A stretch of DNA of 64,000 bases from Streptomyces sp. LaPpAH-108 (GTDB lineage: Bacteria > Actinomycetota > Actinomycetes > Streptomycetales > Streptomycetaceae). The position numbers were made by a program, and so were the translations under genes. Each line of letters starts with the position of its first letter. Position 1 is the first letter of the stretch. A model generated the notes under the pieces. It worked only from the letters and a program-made list of their open reading frames with translations, was not told where the DNA came from and did no database searches. Of the stretch, positions 51,456 through 61,565 are shown in pieces. The stretch covers positions 186,001 to 250,000 of the forward strand of contig NZ_KB891987.1 of NCBI RefSeq assembly GCF_000373625.1, read 5' to 3'.

Positions 51456-52292
51456 ATGGTGCAGATCAAGACCCCCGAGCAGATCGCCAAGATGCGTGCG
51501 GCGGGGCTGGTCGTCGCCGCGATCCACGCGGCCACCCGTGAGGCGGCGGTGCCGGGTGCGACCACCCGCGACCTGGACCAGGTCGCCCGCAAGGTGCTCG
51601 ACGAGCACGGCGCCAAGTCCAACTTCCTCGGCTACGGCGGCTTCCCCGCGACGATCTGCACCTCGGCCAACGAGGTCGTCGTCCACGGCATCCCCTCCGA
51701 CGACGTCGTCCTCAAGGACGGCGACATCATCTCCATCGACTGCGGCGCGATCGTCGACGGCTGGCACGGGGACGCGGCGTACACGGCCTTCGTCGGCTCC
51801 GGGCACGCGCCCGAGCTGATCGAGCTGTCCCGGGTCACCGAGGAGTCGATGTGGGCGGGCATCGCGGCGATGAAGCAGGGGAACCGGCTGGTGGACATCT
51901 CGCGTGCCATCGAGACGTACATCCGTCGGCAGCCGAAGCCGGGGGGTGGGCGGTACGGGATCATCGAGGACTACGGCGGGCATGGCATCGGGACCGAGAT
52001 GCACATGGATCCGCATCTGCTGAACTATGTCGAGCGGCGGCGGGGGAAGGGGCCGAAGCTGGTGCCGGGGTTCTGCCTCGCCATCGAGCCGATGGTTTCT
52101 CTTGGTACGCCTCGTACCGAGGTGCTGTCCGATGACTGGACTGTCATCACCACGGATGGGACCTGGTCTTCGCACTGGGAGCACTCGGTGGCGCTCACGG
52201 ATCAGGGGCCGCTGGTGCTCACCGCGCCTGACGGGGGTAAGGCGAAGCTGGCGGAGTACGGCATCACCGCTGCGCCGGATCCGCTCGCGTAG
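51456..52292 (+). CDS. map: Methionine aminopeptidase, type I
   Basis: Removes the initiator methionine from nascent proteins, using two metal ions. The 278 residues carry the ligands in DIISIDCGAIVDGWHGDAAY (two aspartates), the GHGIGTEMHMDP histidine and CLAIEPMVSLG and TEHS-type region near WEHSVALTDQGP. ATG at 51456. From about base 51930 onward codon endings shift from C to mixed G/T, unlike the first half. Typical secY-adk-map order. Confidence 0.96.
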   Translation: MVQIKTPEQIAKMRAAGLVVAAIHAATREAAVPGATTRDLDQVARKVLDEHGAKSNFLGYGGFPATICTSANEVVVHGIPSDDVVLKDGDIISIDCGAIVDGWHGDAAYTAFVGSGHAPELIELSRVTEESMWAGIAAMKQGNRLVDISRAIETYIRRQPKPGGGRYGIIEDYGGHGIGTEMHMDPHLLNYVERRRGKGPKLVPGFCLAIEPMVSLGTPRTEVLSDDWTVITTDGTWSSHWEHSVALTDQGPLVLTAPDGGKAKLAEYGITAAPDPLA

Positions 52293-52485
52293 GGGCCGGG
52301 CGCCGTTGCCGGCTGCGGGGGTCATCGCTGTGCCCACCCGTTCCGCCCCAGCGGAACGACTGCCCACAGCGATGGCGGCGGTAGCTCTGGCCCCGCAGGC
52401 GTAGCGATGAGTTGTGCCCCGGGTGCATGATGATCTGTTGGGCAGGGCAGACTTTTGCGATTCGTGTTTTTCGGGTGCGCTGACG
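52293..52485. other. map-infA intergenic region
   Basis: No gene was found between the map stop and the infA promoter region. The stretch is occupied by the nested inverted repeats at 52313-52398. Confidence 0.5.
52313..52398 (+). repeat. Three nested inverted repeats between map and infA
   Basis: Three sets of perfect arms lie inside each other: CTGCGGGG (52313-52320) with 52391-52398, CATCGCTGTG (52323-52332) with 52365-52374, and CGTTCCGC (52339-52346) with 52351-52358. The architecture resembles a cruciform or a large RNA stem. No promoter or gene is evident inside. Confidence 0.75.
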
Positions 52486-52491
52486 TAGACT
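52486..52491 (+). promoter_or_regulatory. Candidate infA -10 element
   Basis: TAGACT at 52486-52491, with no good -35 at usual spacing. It is the best -10-like sequence upstream of infA, about 100 bases before the start. Confidence 0.3.
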
Positions 52492-52594
52492 GACTCGTCG
52501 GCTCTCGTGCACCCGCATGTCTTCATGCGCTCGCAGCCCGCCTCTCGGGGTGAGTGAGAGAGTCGATCAAGGTAGTCGATTCGAAGGGCGAAGC

Positions 52595-52816
52595 GTGGCC
52601 AAGAAGCAAGGTGCCATCGAGATCGAGGGCACTGTCGTCGAGTCTCTGCCGAACGCCATGTTCAAGGTCGAGCTCCAGAACGGCCACCAGGTCCTGGCAC
52701 ACATCAGCGGCAAGATGCGTATGCACTACATCCGCATCCTCCCTGACGACCGGGTCGTGGTGGAGCTGTCTCCGTACGACCTGACGCGTGGCCGGATCGT
52801 CTACCGGTACAAGTAG
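52595..52816 (+). CDS. infA: Translation initiation factor IF-1
   Basis: S1-fold factor occupying the A site of 30S. The 73 residues are [40 protein letters not shown] and [16 protein letters not shown] at 52595 preceded by GAAGGGCGAAG; the longer open frame is upstream DNA. Confidence 0.97.
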   Translation: MAKKQGAIEIEGTVVESLPNAMFKVELQNGHQVLAHISGKMRMHYIRILPDDRVVVELSPYDLTRGRIVYRYK

Positions 52817-52875
52817 ATCTTGCCCGCATCCCGGCAGTCGCCGGGGTGATGGCACTGACCCGGAGAACCTCACCC

Positions 52876-52989
52876 ATGAAGGTCAAGCCGAGCGTCAAGA
52901 AGATCTGCGACAAGTGCAGGGTGATCCGCCGTCACGGCCGGGTCATGGTCATCTGCGAGAACCCGCGCCACAAGCAGCGCCAGGGCTGA
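52876..52989 (+). CDS. rpmJ: 50S ribosomal protein L36
   Basis: A 37-residue zinc-ribbon protein: [20 protein letters not shown] followed by [17 protein letters not shown]. Ligands are Cys in CDKC, a Cys in ICEN and a His in PRH: the zinc-binding form. Too short for the usual ORF cut-off. Confidence 0.95.
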   Translation: MKVKPSVKKICDKCRVIRRHGRVMVICENPRHKQRQG

Positions 52990-53175
52990 CGCACGACCGC
53001 ACCCTCTGCACCCGCAGAGATTCGCGCGACGCAAGCTGAATTTGTTCATACGCAGAGCCCGAGCCATCCAGCTCGACACCCTCGGTTCGGAGGCCGAGGA
53101 CCCGGTTCGTACCTAGTACGGCGGCCGGGAGCCGGTTCTGCGGAAGACCTCCGAAGATTCACCAGGAGCCATTGA

Positions 53176-53556
53176 ATGGCACGCGTTTCCGGTGTTGACA
53201 TCCCGCGCGAAAAGCGCGTGGAGGTCGCCCTCACCTACGTGTTCGGCATTGGCCGGACCCTGTCCCAGGAGACGCTGGCTGCGACCGGCGTCGACCCCAA
53301 CACCCGCGTCCGCGACCTGAGCGAAGAGCAGCTCGTCGCGATCCGCGAGTACGTCGACAGCAACATCAAGACCGAGGGTGACCTCCGTCGCGAGATCCAG
53401 GCCGACATCCGCCGCAAGGTCGAGATCGGTTGCTACCAGGGTCTCCGTCACCGTCGCGGTCTGCCCGTCCGCGGTCAGCGCACCAGCACCAACGCTCGTA
53501 CCCGCAAGGGCCCGCGTCGCGCCATCGCCGGCAAGAAGAAGCCGGGCAAGAAGTAG
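53176..53556 (+). CDS. rpsM: 30S ribosomal protein S13
   Basis: Head protein making inter-subunit bridges. The 126 residues: [40 protein letters not shown] and a basic end. ATG preceded by CCAGGAGCC. About 185 bases after rpmJ. Confidence 0.98.
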   Translation: MARVSGVDIPREKRVEVALTYVFGIGRTLSQETLAATGVDPNTRVRDLSEEQLVAIREYVDSNIKTEGDLRREIQADIRRKVEIGCYQGLRHRRGLPVRGQRTSTNARTRKGPRRAIAGKKKPGKK

Positions 53557-53620
53557 TCCGAAGCGGACGACTGTCCACGGTCTTCGCTGAAGGACCGACC
53601 ACCTCCCGTAGGAGTAATAG

Positions 53621-54025
53621 ATGCCCCCCAAGGGTCGTCAGGGCGCTGCCAAGAAGGTGCGCCGCAAGGAAAAGAAGAACGTCGCTCACGGCCACGCGCA
53701 CATCAAGAGCACGTTCAACAACACGATCGTCTCCATCACGGACCCGTCGGGCAACGTGATCTCCTGGGCCTCCGCCGGCCACGTCGGCTTCAAGGGCTCC
53801 CGGAAGTCCACGCCGTTCGCCGCGCAGATGGCCGCCGAGTCGGCTGCCCGCCGCGCTCAGGAGCACGGCATGCGCAAGGTCGACGTGTTCGTGAAGGGCC
53901 CGGGTTCCGGTCGTGAGACCGCGATCCGCTCCCTGCAGGCCACGGGCCTCGAGGTCGGCTCCATCCAGGACGTCACCCCGACCCCGCACAACGGCTGCCG
54001 CCCGCCGAAGCGCCGCCGCGTCTGA
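53621..54025 (+). CDS. rpsK: 30S ribosomal protein S11
   Basis: Platform protein. The 134 residues: [20 protein letters not shown], then [20 protein letters not shown], ending [20 protein letters not shown] with GTAGGAG upstream. Confidence 0.98.
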   Translation: MPPKGRQGAAKKVRRKEKKNVAHGHAHIKSTFNNTIVSITDPSGNVISWASAGHVGFKGSRKSTPFAAQMAAESAARRAQEHGMRKVDVFVKGPGSGRETAIRSLQATGLEVGSIQDVTPTPHNGCRPPKRRRV

Positions 54026-54153
54026 CGCACAGCGCTCCGCTGCTGGTCTAGCGGTTCCGGGCGGTACGACTCCTCACGGGGCCGTGCCGCCCGTACCCTT
54101 GCAGTACAAGTCGGGCGTCAAATAGCGGGCGCCCCTGACTGAAGGATCACACC

Positions 54154-55176
54154 ATGCTGATCGCTCAGCGTCCCTCGCTGACCGAAGAGGTTGTCGACGA
54201 GTTCCGTTCCCGGTTCGTCATCGAGCCGCTGGAGCCGGGCTTCGGTTACACCCTCGGCAACTCCCTCCGCCGTACCCTCCTGTCGTCGATCCCCGGTGCC
54301 GCTGTCACCAGCATCCGCATCGACGGTGTCCTGCACGAGTTCACCACCGTGCCGGGCGTCAAGGAGGACGTCACCGACCTCATCCTCAACATCAAGCAGC
54401 TGGTCGTCTCCTCGGAGCACGACGAGCCGGTCGTGATGTACCTGCGCAAGCAGGGCCCGGGTCTGGTCACCGCCGCCGACATCGCGCCCCCGGCCGGTGT
54501 CGAGGTGCACAACCCCGACCTCGTCCTCGCCACGCTCAACGGCAAGGGCAAGCTGGAGATGGAGCTGACCGTCGAGCGCGGTCGCGGCTACGTCTCCGCC
54601 GTGCAGAACAAGCAGGTGGGCCAGGAGATCGGCCGTATCCCGGTCGACTCCATCTACTCGCCGGTTCTCAAGGTCACGTACAAGGTCGAGGCCACGCGTG
54701 TCGAGCAGCGCACCGACTTCGACAAGCTGATCGTCGACGTCGAGACCAAGCAGGCGATGCGTCCGCGTGACGCCATGGCCTCCGCCGGTAAGACGCTGGT
54801 CGAGCTGTTCGGTCTCGCCCGCGAGCTGAACATCGACGCCGAGGGCATCGACATGGGTCCGTCTCCGACGGACGCCGCCCTGGCCGCGGATCTGGCTCTT
54901 CCCATCGAGGAGCTTGAGCTGACGGTTCGGTCGTACAACTGCCTCAAGCGTGAGGGCATCCACTCCGTGGGTGAGCTTGTCGCTCGCTCCGAGGCGGACC
55001 TCCTGGACATCCGTAACTTCGGTGCGAAGTCCATTGACGAGGTCAAGGCGAAGCTGGCGGGTATGGGCCTCGCGCTCAAGGACTCGCCTCCCGGGTTCGA
55101 CCCGACCGCTGCGGCTGACGCCTTCGGCGCGGACGACGACGCGGACGCGGGTTTCGTGGAGACCGAGCAGTACTAA
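54154..55176 (+). CDS. rpoA: DNA-directed RNA polymerase subunit alpha
   Basis: Assembly and activator-contact subunit. The 340 residues comprise the N-terminal dimerisation domain ([20 protein letters not shown]), a linker, and the C-terminal domain that binds upstream DNA ([35 protein letters not shown]), followed by an acidic tail. ATG start. Confidence 0.98.
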   Translation: MLIAQRPSLTEEVVDEFRSRFVIEPLEPGFGYTLGNSLRRTLLSSIPGAAVTSIRIDGVLHEFTTVPGVKEDVTDLILNIKQLVVSSEHDEPVVMYLRKQGPGLVTAADIAPPAGVEVHNPDLVLATLNGKGKLEMELTVERGRGYVSAVQNKQVGQEIGRIPVDSIYSPVLKVTYKVEATRVEQRTDFDKLIVDVETKQAMRPRDAMASAGKTLVELFGLARELNIDAEGIDMGPSPTDAALAADLALPIEELELTVRSYNCLKREGIHSVGELVARSEADLLDIRNFGAKSIDEVKAKLAGMGLALKDSPPGFDPTAAADAFGADDDADAGFVETEQY

Positions 55177-55190
55177 GAGCTCGGACCTTC

Positions 55191-55280
55191 CGGTCCGTAC
55201 TCGGGTGCGGGAGCGCTGTGCTTGATCGCGCAGTTCCCCGCGCCCCTTTCCGAGCAGGCCCCCTTCGGGGCCCGCTCGGA
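55191..55280 (+). repeat. Streptomyces intergenic repeat between rpoA and rplQ
   Basis: Contains the motif GATCGCGCAGTTCCCCGCGC (from 55224), a sequence I recognise as common in Streptomyces intergenic regions. It is followed by a hairpin: TCCGAGC (55249-55255) pairs with 55274-55280 and GGCCCC (55257-55262) with 55267-55272. A smaller hairpin, GGACCTTCCGGTCC, lies upstream. Confidence 0.65.
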
Positions 55281-55358
55281 TCTCTGACAGACAACCGTCT
55301 GCTCAGATACTGACTCCGGTACCTGACACGGCCGGGGCAGACACCTAGGAGAAACACC

Positions 55359-55844
55359 ATGCCGAAGCCTGCCAAGGGCGCCCGTCTGGGCGGCAGTGCC
55401 GCGCACGAGAAGCTGCTGCTCGCGAACCTCGCGAAGAGCCTCTTCGAGCACGGCCGTATCACCACCACCGAGGCGAAGGCCCGCCGCCTGCGCCCGTACG
55501 CCGAGCGTCTGGTCACCAAGGCGAAGAAGGGTGACCTTCACAACCGCCGCCAGGTGCTCCAGGTCATCACGGACAAGGGCGTCGTCCACACGCTCTTCAC
55601 CGAGATCGCCCCGCGCTACGAGAACCGCCCCGGTGGTTACACCCGCATCACCAAGATCGGTAACCGCCGTGGCGACAACGCGCCCATGGCCGTCATCGAG
55701 CTGGTCGAGGCCCTGACCGTCGCCCAGCAGGCGACCGGTGAGGCCGAGGCCGCCACCAAGCGTGCGGTCAAGGAGGCCGAGGAGGCCAAGGTCGAGCAGA
55801 CCGAGGCCGTCGAGGCCCCCGCCGAGGAGTCGAAGGACGCCTGA
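55359..55844 (+). CDS. rplQ: 50S ribosomal protein L17
   Basis: Tunnel-exit protein. The 161 residues have [39 protein letters not shown] and [20 protein letters not shown], then a C-terminal extension of about 40 residues rich in Ala and Glu. ATG preceded by TAGGAGAA. Confidence 0.97.
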   Translation: MPKPAKGARLGGSAAHEKLLLANLAKSLFEHGRITTTEAKARRLRPYAERLVTKAKKGDLHNRRQVLQVITDKGVVHTLFTEIAPRYENRPGGYTRITKIGNRRGDNAPMAVIELVEALTVAQQATGEAEAATKRAVKEAEEAKVEQTEAVEAPAEESKDA

Positions 55845-55937
55845 GGCACTGCCTGACGCCTGAGAGCGGGTCCGCCCTTACGGGGGCGGGCCCGTTTTCT
55901 TGTTTTTCCGTGGGCGGCGCCCTGAGAGGATTTCCCC

Positions 55938-56792
55938 GTGAGTGACGAAGCACAGCCCGGCCATGTCCGTATCCGCCTCGACCTGTCGTACGACGGCACC
56001 GACTTCCACGGCTGGGCCAAGCAGGCCGGCGGGCGGCGGACCGTGCAGGGGGAGATCGAGGACGCCCTCAGGACGGTCACGCGGTCGAAGGAGACGTACG
56101 AGCTGACCGTGGCCGGGCGTACGGACGCCGGGGTGCACGCGCGCGGCCAGGTCGCGCACGTCGACCTGCCCGAGGACGTGTGGGCCGAGCACCGGGAGAA
56201 GCTGCTGAAGCGGCTCGCCGGGCGGCTGCCCAAGGACGTACGGGTGTGGAGCCTGACCGAGGCGCCCCCCGGCTTCAACGCGCGCTTCTCGGCGATCTGG
56301 CGGCGCTACGCCTACCGCGTCACCGACAACCCGGGCGGGGTCGACCCGCTGCTGCGGGGCCATGTGCTCTGGCACGACTGGCCGCTGGACGTGGCCGCCA
56401 TGAACGAGGCGGCGCGCGCCCTCCTCGGCGAGCACGACTTCGCCGCGTACTGCAAGCGGCGCGAGGGCGCGACGACCATCCGGACGCTCCAGGAGCTGAG
56501 CCTGGAGCGCGGTGCGGACGGTGTCGTCACGGCGACGGTCCGCGCGGACGCGTTCTGCCACAACATGGTCCGCTCGCTGATCGGCGCGCTGCTGTTCGTC
56601 GGCGACGGACACCGGGGCCCTGAGTGGCCGGGCAAGGTGCTGGCCGCCGGGGTGCGGGACTCGGCCGTGCATGTCGTACGGCCGCACGGGCTGACCCTGG
56701 AGGAGGTCGGCTACCCGGCCGACGAGCTGCTGGCCGCCCGGAACAAGGAGGCCCGGAACCGGCGCTCGCTGCCGTCGGCGGGCTGCTGCTGA
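55938..56792 (+). CDS. truA: tRNA pseudouridine synthase A (positions 38-40)
   Basis: Modifies anticodon-arm uridines. The 284 residues include [17 protein letters not shown], the catalytic aspartate in [17 protein letters not shown] and [20 protein letters not shown] start. It follows rplQ as in many bacteria and converges on the next gene. Confidence 0.95.
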   Translation: MSDEAQPGHVRIRLDLSYDGTDFHGWAKQAGGRRTVQGEIEDALRTVTRSKETYELTVAGRTDAGVHARGQVAHVDLPEDVWAEHREKLLKRLAGRLPKDVRVWSLTEAPPGFNARFSAIWRRYAYRVTDNPGGVDPLLRGHVLWHDWPLDVAAMNEAARALLGEHDFAAYCKRREGATTIRTLQELSLERGADGVVTATVRADAFCHNMVRSLIGALLFVGDGHRGPEWPGKVLAAGVRDSAVHVVRPHGLTLEEVGYPADELLAARNKEARNRRSLPSAGCC

Positions 56793-56863
56793 GCTGCGGG
56801 AGGCGGGGCGGGGCTGGACGGTTCGACGAGGCTCGATGGGGGCTCGGGAGAGCCCCCTCGCGG

Positions 56864-57742
56864 CTACTTGGCGGCGGCCGATGCCTGGGCCTCGCCCCGG
56901 CGCAGGAGCTGGCGGAAGGTGAACTGCGCGAGGTCGTTGCCCGCCGAGAACACCTTGTTGTCCTTGAGAGTGACGTCCTTGCCGTTGGTGAAGCCCGCGG
57001 TGGTGAAGTAGGCGTACCGGCCGAGGGTGTTGGTGGTGGTGCGGCAGATCGCCGCGTCGCAGAAGCCCTTGACGCCCTTGCCGGGCAGCGAGGAGATGAT
57101 GCTCTTCGTGTCCGTCTGGCCCTTGAACTTGGTGGCCTCGGCCGCGGTGTCGAAGACGGCCACGCCCGCGGTGACGGCGACGCCGTCCTTGACGTAGCTG
57201 ACCCGCATCAGCCGGGTGCACTTGTTCGCGGTGAGGAGCTTCGGGAGGGTGCCGCGCGCGCCGGAGGCGCAGTTCTTGGTGTCGGCGGTGGCGCCCTTCT
57301 TGTACACCGTGTCGCCCATGGTCAGCTGGGTGCCCGGGAACAGGGTCTCGGGGCTGAGCGGGGCGGTGTCCTTCTTGGCGCTGGAGATGAAGTCCTTCGG
57401 GTCCAGCGGGGGCGGCGCGCTGGTCGGCTCGAAGGACGGCGCCGTGGCGGTGCCGCCGGGCAGCGAGGCGCTCGGGGGCAGGGCGGAGGGGCCGCCGGCG
57501 GTGTCGTCGTCGCCACCCGCGTTGACGACGGCCATCGCGACGGCCGTGCCTATCGCGGCCGTGGCCAGGGCGCCGCCGACGATGAACAGCACCTTGCGGC
57601 GCTTGCTCCGGTTCTCGGACTGGTCCGCGAGCGCGGCCCAGTCGGGAGTGCCGTCACCGCCGCCCTTGCCGCTCCATGGCTGTTCGGATTGAGGTGTCCA
57701 GGGATCCCACTGGTTCTGGGAGCCCCCCTGCCCGTAACTCAT
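56864..57742 (-). CDS. Single-pass membrane protein with extracytoplasmic domain, hypothetical
   Basis: The 292-residue product has a Gln/Gly/Trp-rich cytoplasmic N-terminus (MSYGQGGSQNQWDPW), a basic RSKRRK stop-transfer and one membrane helix (VLFIVGGALATAAIGTAVAM, about 58-77), then a Pro/Ser/Thr-rich linker. The outer domain has cysteines in KNCASGARG, TANKCTRLMR and FCDAAICRTT that could form disulphides. ATG is the complement of 57740-57742. Family not recognised; function unknown. Divergent from rplM. Confidence 0.78.
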   Translation of the reverse strand: MSYGQGGSQNQWDPWTPQSEQPWSGKGGGDGTPDWAALADQSENRSKRRKVLFIVGGALATAAIGTAVAMAVVNAGGDDDTAGGPSALPPSASLPGGTATAPSFEPTSAPPPLDPKDFISSAKKDTAPLSPETLFPGTQLTMGDTVYKKGATADTKNCASGARGTLPKLLTANKCTRLMRVSYVKDGVAVTAGVAVFDTAAEATKFKGQTDTKSIISSLPGKGVKGFCDAAICRTTTNTLGRYAYFTTAGFTNGKDVTLKDNKVFSAGNDLAQFTFRQLLRRGEAQASAAAK

Positions 57743-57868
57743 GGGGCGCATCTTAGAGGGGCCCCGGGAGTGCCGGTGCGCCCGAGGGCACGGGCCCGGG
57801 AGACGATAGGGGGACCTTCCGCACAGGGGGGAACATCTCGGCGCGCCGGGTTTCGGATCCGACGCGTT
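57743..57868. other. Divergent intergenic region upstream of rplM
   Basis: Between the membrane-protein gene and the rplM promoter. No clear minus-strand promoter or operator was found. Confidence 0.4.
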
Positions 57869-57898
57869 TTGACCCGTCCGGGGGTGCCCCGGTAACCT
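57869..57898 (+). promoter_or_regulatory. Candidate rplM-rpsI promoter
   Basis: TTGACC (57869-57874), an 18-base spacer and TAACCT (57893-57898). A good housekeeping-type promoter giving a leader of about 170 bases, which may hold an L13-type autoregulatory structure (not resolved by eye). Confidence 0.65.
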
Positions 57899-58073
57899 GG
57901 CTCCTCGTTGTGTATTGGCTTGCTCATTCTCACGGGACGGGCCCTTACACCGGTCCACCGGGCCGATGACCAGCGATCTGCACGCGGTTGCGTCACCGCA
58001 GTGCGATCGAGGCTGTCGTGATCGTTTCGGTGACCTGTTCAGGACCATTCACTCGAAGCGAAGGCTACGAACC

Positions 58074-58517
58074 GTGCGTACGTACAGCCCCAAGCCCGGC
58101 GATGTGACGCGCCAGTGGCACGTCATCGACGCTCAGGACATCGTCCTGGGCCGCCTGGCCACCACCGCCGCCTCCCTGCTGCGCGGCAAGCACAAGCCGA
58201 TCTACGCGCCGCACGTCGACACCGGTGACTTCGTCGTCATCATCAACGCCGACAAGGTGCACCTGTCCGGCAACAAGCGGACCCAGAAGATGGCGTACCG
58301 CCACTCCGGTTACCCGGGTGGTCTGCGCTCCGTCCGTTACGACGAGCTGCTCGACAAGAACCCCGAGAAGGCCATCGAGAAGGCCGTCAAGGGCATGCTC
58401 CCCAAGAACACTCTGGGCCGTCAGATGCTCTCGAAGCTGAAGGTCTACAAGGGTGACCAGCACCCGCACGGCGCCCAGCAGCCGGTGCCGTTCGAGATCA
58501 CCCAGGTCGCGCAGTAA
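58074..58517 (+). CDS. rplM: 50S ribosomal protein L13
   Basis: Early-assembly protein. The 147 residues: [40 protein letters not shown], then [22 protein letters not shown] at 58074; the longer frame upstream is leader DNA. Confidence 0.97.
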   Translation: MRTYSPKPGDVTRQWHVIDAQDIVLGRLATTAASLLRGKHKPIYAPHVDTGDFVVIINADKVHLSGNKRTQKMAYRHSGYPGGLRSVRYDELLDKNPEKAIEKAVKGMLPKNTLGRQMLSKLKVYKGDQHPHGAQQPVPFEITQVAQ

Positions 58518-58558
58518 TTCCGGCCACCCTTTAACTGACAGAGAATCTGAGGAGAATC

Positions 58559-59080
58559 GTGGCCGAGACCACTGCCGAGCAGCCGCTCGAAGAGACCGAG
58601 CTCGTCGACATCGAGAGCTACACCACCGAGAGCGAGCTCCCCGTCGAGGGTGAGTACACCTCGGAGTCCGTGGCGTCCCGCTTCGGCGAGCCCCAGCCGG
58701 CCGCCGGCCTGGGCCGTCGCAAGAACGCCATCGCCCGTGTCCGGATCGTTCCGGGCACCGGCAAGTGGAAGATCAACGGTCGCACCCTCGAGGACTACTT
58801 CCCGAACAAGGTGCACCAGCAGGAAGTCAACGAGCCCTTCAAGGTGCTCGAGCTCGAGGGCCGCTACGACGTCATCGCCCGTATCTCGGGTGGCGGTGTC
58901 TCCGGTCAGGCCGGTGCGCTCCGTCTCGGTGTCGCCCGTGCGCTGAACGAGGCCGACGTGGACAACAACCGCGGCGCCCTCAAGAAGGCCGGCTTCCTCA
59001 AGCGCGACGACCGTGCGGTCGAGCGCAAGAAGGCCGGTCTGAAGAAGGCCCGTAAGGCCCCGCAGTACAGCAAGCGCTAA
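58559..59080 (+). CDS. rpsI: 30S ribosomal protein S9
   Basis: Head protein whose C-terminal Arg/Lys tail reaches the P-site tRNA (KAPQYSKR). The core starts at [20 protein letters not shown] (about residue 51). The 173-residue length includes an acidic N-terminal extension of about 50 residues. GTG start with TGAGGAG upstream. Strong terminator downstream. Confidence 0.96.
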   Translation: MAETTAEQPLEETELVDIESYTTESELPVEGEYTSESVASRFGEPQPAAGLGRRKNAIARVRIVPGTGKWKINGRTLEDYFPNKVHQQEVNEPFKVLELEGRYDVIARISGGGVSGQAGALRLGVARALNEADVDNNRGALKKAGFLKRDDRAVERKKAGLKKARKAPQYSKR

Positions 59081-59103
59081 ACAGCGGCGCTTCGCGCGTA
59101 CTC

Positions 59104-59150
59104 CGAACGCCCCGACGGCACGCCTGTGTGCCGCCGGGGCGTTCGTTTAT
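59104..59150 (+). terminator. Terminator after rpsI
   Basis: CGAACGCCCCGACGGCA (59104-59120) pairs with the bases ending at 59145 with one mismatch, followed by TTTAT. It ends the rplM-rpsI unit. Confidence 0.85.
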
Positions 59151-59258
59151 CTCCGTCAAGGGCGTATAACGACACAAGACGCTCAAAGGCTTGTGCGATT
59201 GGATGCTCTGGCACATGCCATGATTCCTCGCAGCAGTTGCGCTTCTTCAGGAGGACAA

Positions 59259-60617
59259 GTGGGACGACTCTTCGGCACCGACGGCGTGCGTGGCGTCGCC
59301 AACGCGGACCTGACGGCCGAGATGGCGCTCGGCCTGTCCGTCGCGGCGGCGCATGTGCTGGCCGAGGCGGGTACTTTCGCGGGTCACCGGCCCAAGGCGG
59401 TGGTCGGTCGCGACCCGCGGGCGTCCGGGGAGTTCCTGGAGGCGGCCGTGGTGGCCGGGCTGGCCAGCGCGGGCGTGGACGTGCTCCGCGTGGGCGTGCT
59501 GCCGACGCCCGCCGTGGCGCATCTGACCGGCGCGCTCGGCGCGGACCTCGGTGTGATGCTCTCCGCGAGCCACAACGCCATGCCGGACAACGGCGTCAAG
59601 TTCTTCGCGCGCGGTGGTCACAAGCTCGCCGACGAGCTGGAGGACCGGATCGAGGCGGTCTACGAGTCCCACCGCCACGGCGAGCCCTGGGAGCGCCCCA
59701 CCGGCGCCGGGGTCGGCCGGGTGCGGTCGTACGACGAGGGCTTCGAGACCTACGTCGCGCATCTGCTCGCGGTGCTGCCGAACCGTCTCGACGGGCTGAA
59801 GATCGTCCTGGACGAGGCGCACGGTGCCGCCGCCGGGGTCTCCCCGGCCGCGTTCACGCGCGCCGGTGCGACGGTCGTCACGATCGGCGCCGAGCCGGAC
59901 GGCCTGAACATCAACGACGGCTGCGGCTCGACCCACCTCGGACCGCTCAAGGCCGCCGTCATCGAGCACGGCGCCGACTTCGGCATCGCGCACGACGGGG
60001 ACGCCGACCGCTGCCTGGCCGTGGACCACACCGGCGAGGAGGTGGACGGCGACCAGATCCTGTCCGTGCTCGCGCTGGCGATGCGTGAGCGCGCGGAGCT
60101 GCGCTCGGACACCGTGGTCGCGACCGTGATGTCCAACCTGGGCTTCAAGCTGGCCATGGAGCGGGCGGGCATCCGCCTGGTGCAGACGGCGGTCGGGGAC
60201 CGCTATGTGCTGGAGGAGATGAAGCAGCACGGCTACGCCCTCGGCGGCGAGCAGTCCGGGCACGTCATCGTCCTGGACCACGCGACCACCGGCGACGGCA
60301 CGCTGACCGGTCTGCTGCTTGCCGCGCGGGTCGCCGAGACCGGCCGCGCGCTGCGGGAGCTGGCCTCCGTCATGGAGCGGCTGCCGCAGATCCTGATCAA
60401 CGTCCCGGACGTCGACAAGTCCCGGGTCCGGACCTCGGCCGACCTCGCGGCGGCCGTCGGCGAGGCGGAGCGCGAGCTGGGCCAGACCGGCCGCGTCCTG
60501 CTGCGCCCCTCGGGCACCGAGCCGCTGGTCCGCGTGATGGTCGAGGCCGCCGACATCGACCAGGCCCGGTCGGTGGCGGGGCGGCTGGCCGATGCGGTGA
60601 AGTCGGCGCTGGGCTAA
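59259..60617 (+). CDS. glmM: Phosphoglucosamine mutase
   Basis: Converts glucosamine-6-phosphate to glucosamine-1-phosphate for UDP-GlcNAc. The 452 residues: [20 protein letters not shown], the phosphoserine loop [16 protein letters not shown], the metal loop [11 protein letters not shown] and the phosphate-binding [17 protein letters not shown] at 59259 with CAGGAGGA upstream; an upstream open frame is not used. Works with GlmS, encoded at the window end. Its end overlaps the convergent DUF389 gene by four bases. Confidence 0.96.
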   Translation: MGRLFGTDGVRGVANADLTAEMALGLSVAAAHVLAEAGTFAGHRPKAVVGRDPRASGEFLEAAVVAGLASAGVDVLRVGVLPTPAVAHLTGALGADLGVMLSASHNAMPDNGVKFFARGGHKLADELEDRIEAVYESHRHGEPWERPTGAGVGRVRSYDEGFETYVAHLLAVLPNRLDGLKIVLDEAHGAAAGVSPAAFTRAGATVVTIGAEPDGLNINDGCGSTHLGPLKAAVIEHGADFGIAHDGDADRCLAVDHTGEEVDGDQILSVLALAMRERAELRSDTVVATVMSNLGFKLAMERAGIRLVQTAVGDRYVLEEMKQHGYALGGEQSGHVIVLDHATTGDGTLTGLLLAARVAETGRALRELASVMERLPQILINVPDVDKSRVRTSADLAAAVGEAERELGQTGRVLLRPSGTEPLVRVMVEAADIDQARSVAGRLADAVKSALG

Positions 60618-61552
60618 CCGGGCAGGCCCTTCCTGGCCCAATACCACTTCTGGGCCAGGAGGGTCAGGACGCCCGCGAGCACGATGCCGAGCAGGTTCAG
60701 CAGCAGCTGTTCGCTGGAGCCGACGGTCTGCTTCGTGTCGCCGTAGGCCAGAGCGACGGCGGCGTTGGCGGCGGCCGGGACCGTCGTCACGGAGATGGCG
60801 ACGCCGACCAGGGCACCCGACTTGGCCGAGGTCAGCGAGAGGGTGCCGGCGGCGCCCGCGAGCAGCGCGACCACGAACGAGAACGCGTCCGGCGCGTAGA
60901 CGAACGCGGTGTTCGGGCGGTCGCCCTCCAGCTGCCCCTCGCTGAACAACCCGGCCGCGTCCATGAGCACGGTGAAACCGGCCGTCAGCGCCATCGCGGC
61001 GGCGAAGCCGACCAGCAGGGCGAGGAGCGAGCGGGCCGCGAGCCGGGGCCTGCGCCGGACCATGGCGGTGCTGATGCCCGCCAGCGGCCCGAACTCCGGC
61101 CCCACCGCCATCGCCCCCACGATCAGCACCGCGTTGTCCAGGACGACGCCGCAGGCCGCGATCATCGTGGCGATGGCGAGGAACGCGACGTAGGTCGCCG
61201 AGAGGGTGGACTCCTCGTGGGTCTCCTCGACCAGGTGCTCCCACAGCACGGCGTCCGCCGCCTCGCCGGGCGCCTCCTCCTCGGCCCGGTCGGCCCGCCG
61301 GGACAGCGACAGGTCGATGTCCTCCACGGCGATGGAGCCGTCGCGGTCGATGCCGAGCCGCTGGAGACCGGTGAGCAGGGCGTCGCCCGCCTCCCGTGCG
61401 ACGTCGCACATCACCACGTCCCCGGCCGGGTTCCTGGCGGCACCCGGCAGCACCACCAGATGGGTGGTGCCGACGGTGTCCTCGATCAGACGCACGGCGT
61501 CGTCCGTGCGGCCGGGCGGGGTGATCAGGCGCAGATGCAGCATGGCGCCCAT
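60614..61552 (-). CDS. DUF389 family membrane protein
   Basis: The 312 residues have an N-terminal soluble ferredoxin-like part ([20 protein letters not shown], about 1-100). The DUF389 membrane region follows with the characteristic [20 protein letters not shown], then several further helices and a C-terminal QKWYWARKG. Function unknown. Start is ATG (complement of 61550-61552), with ATG at 61543 an alternative. It begins 13 bases after coaA, so the two form an operon. Confidence 0.87.
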   Translation of the reverse strand: MGAMLHLRLITPPGRTDDAVRLIEDTVGTTHLVVLPGAARNPAGDVVMCDVAREAGDALLTGLQRLGIDRDGSIAVEDIDLSLSRRADRAEEEAPGEAADAVLWEHLVEETHEESTLSATYVAFLAIATMIAACGVVLDNAVLIVGAMAVGPEFGPLAGISTAMVRRRPRLAARSLLALLVGFAAAMALTAGFTVLMDAAGLFSEGQLEGDRPNTAFVYAPDAFSFVVALLAGAAGTLSLTSAKSGALVGVAISVTTVPAAANAAVALAYGDTKQTVGSSEQLLLNLLGIVLAGVLTLLAQKWYWARKGLPG

Positions 61553-61565
61553 CCAACCGGAGGCG

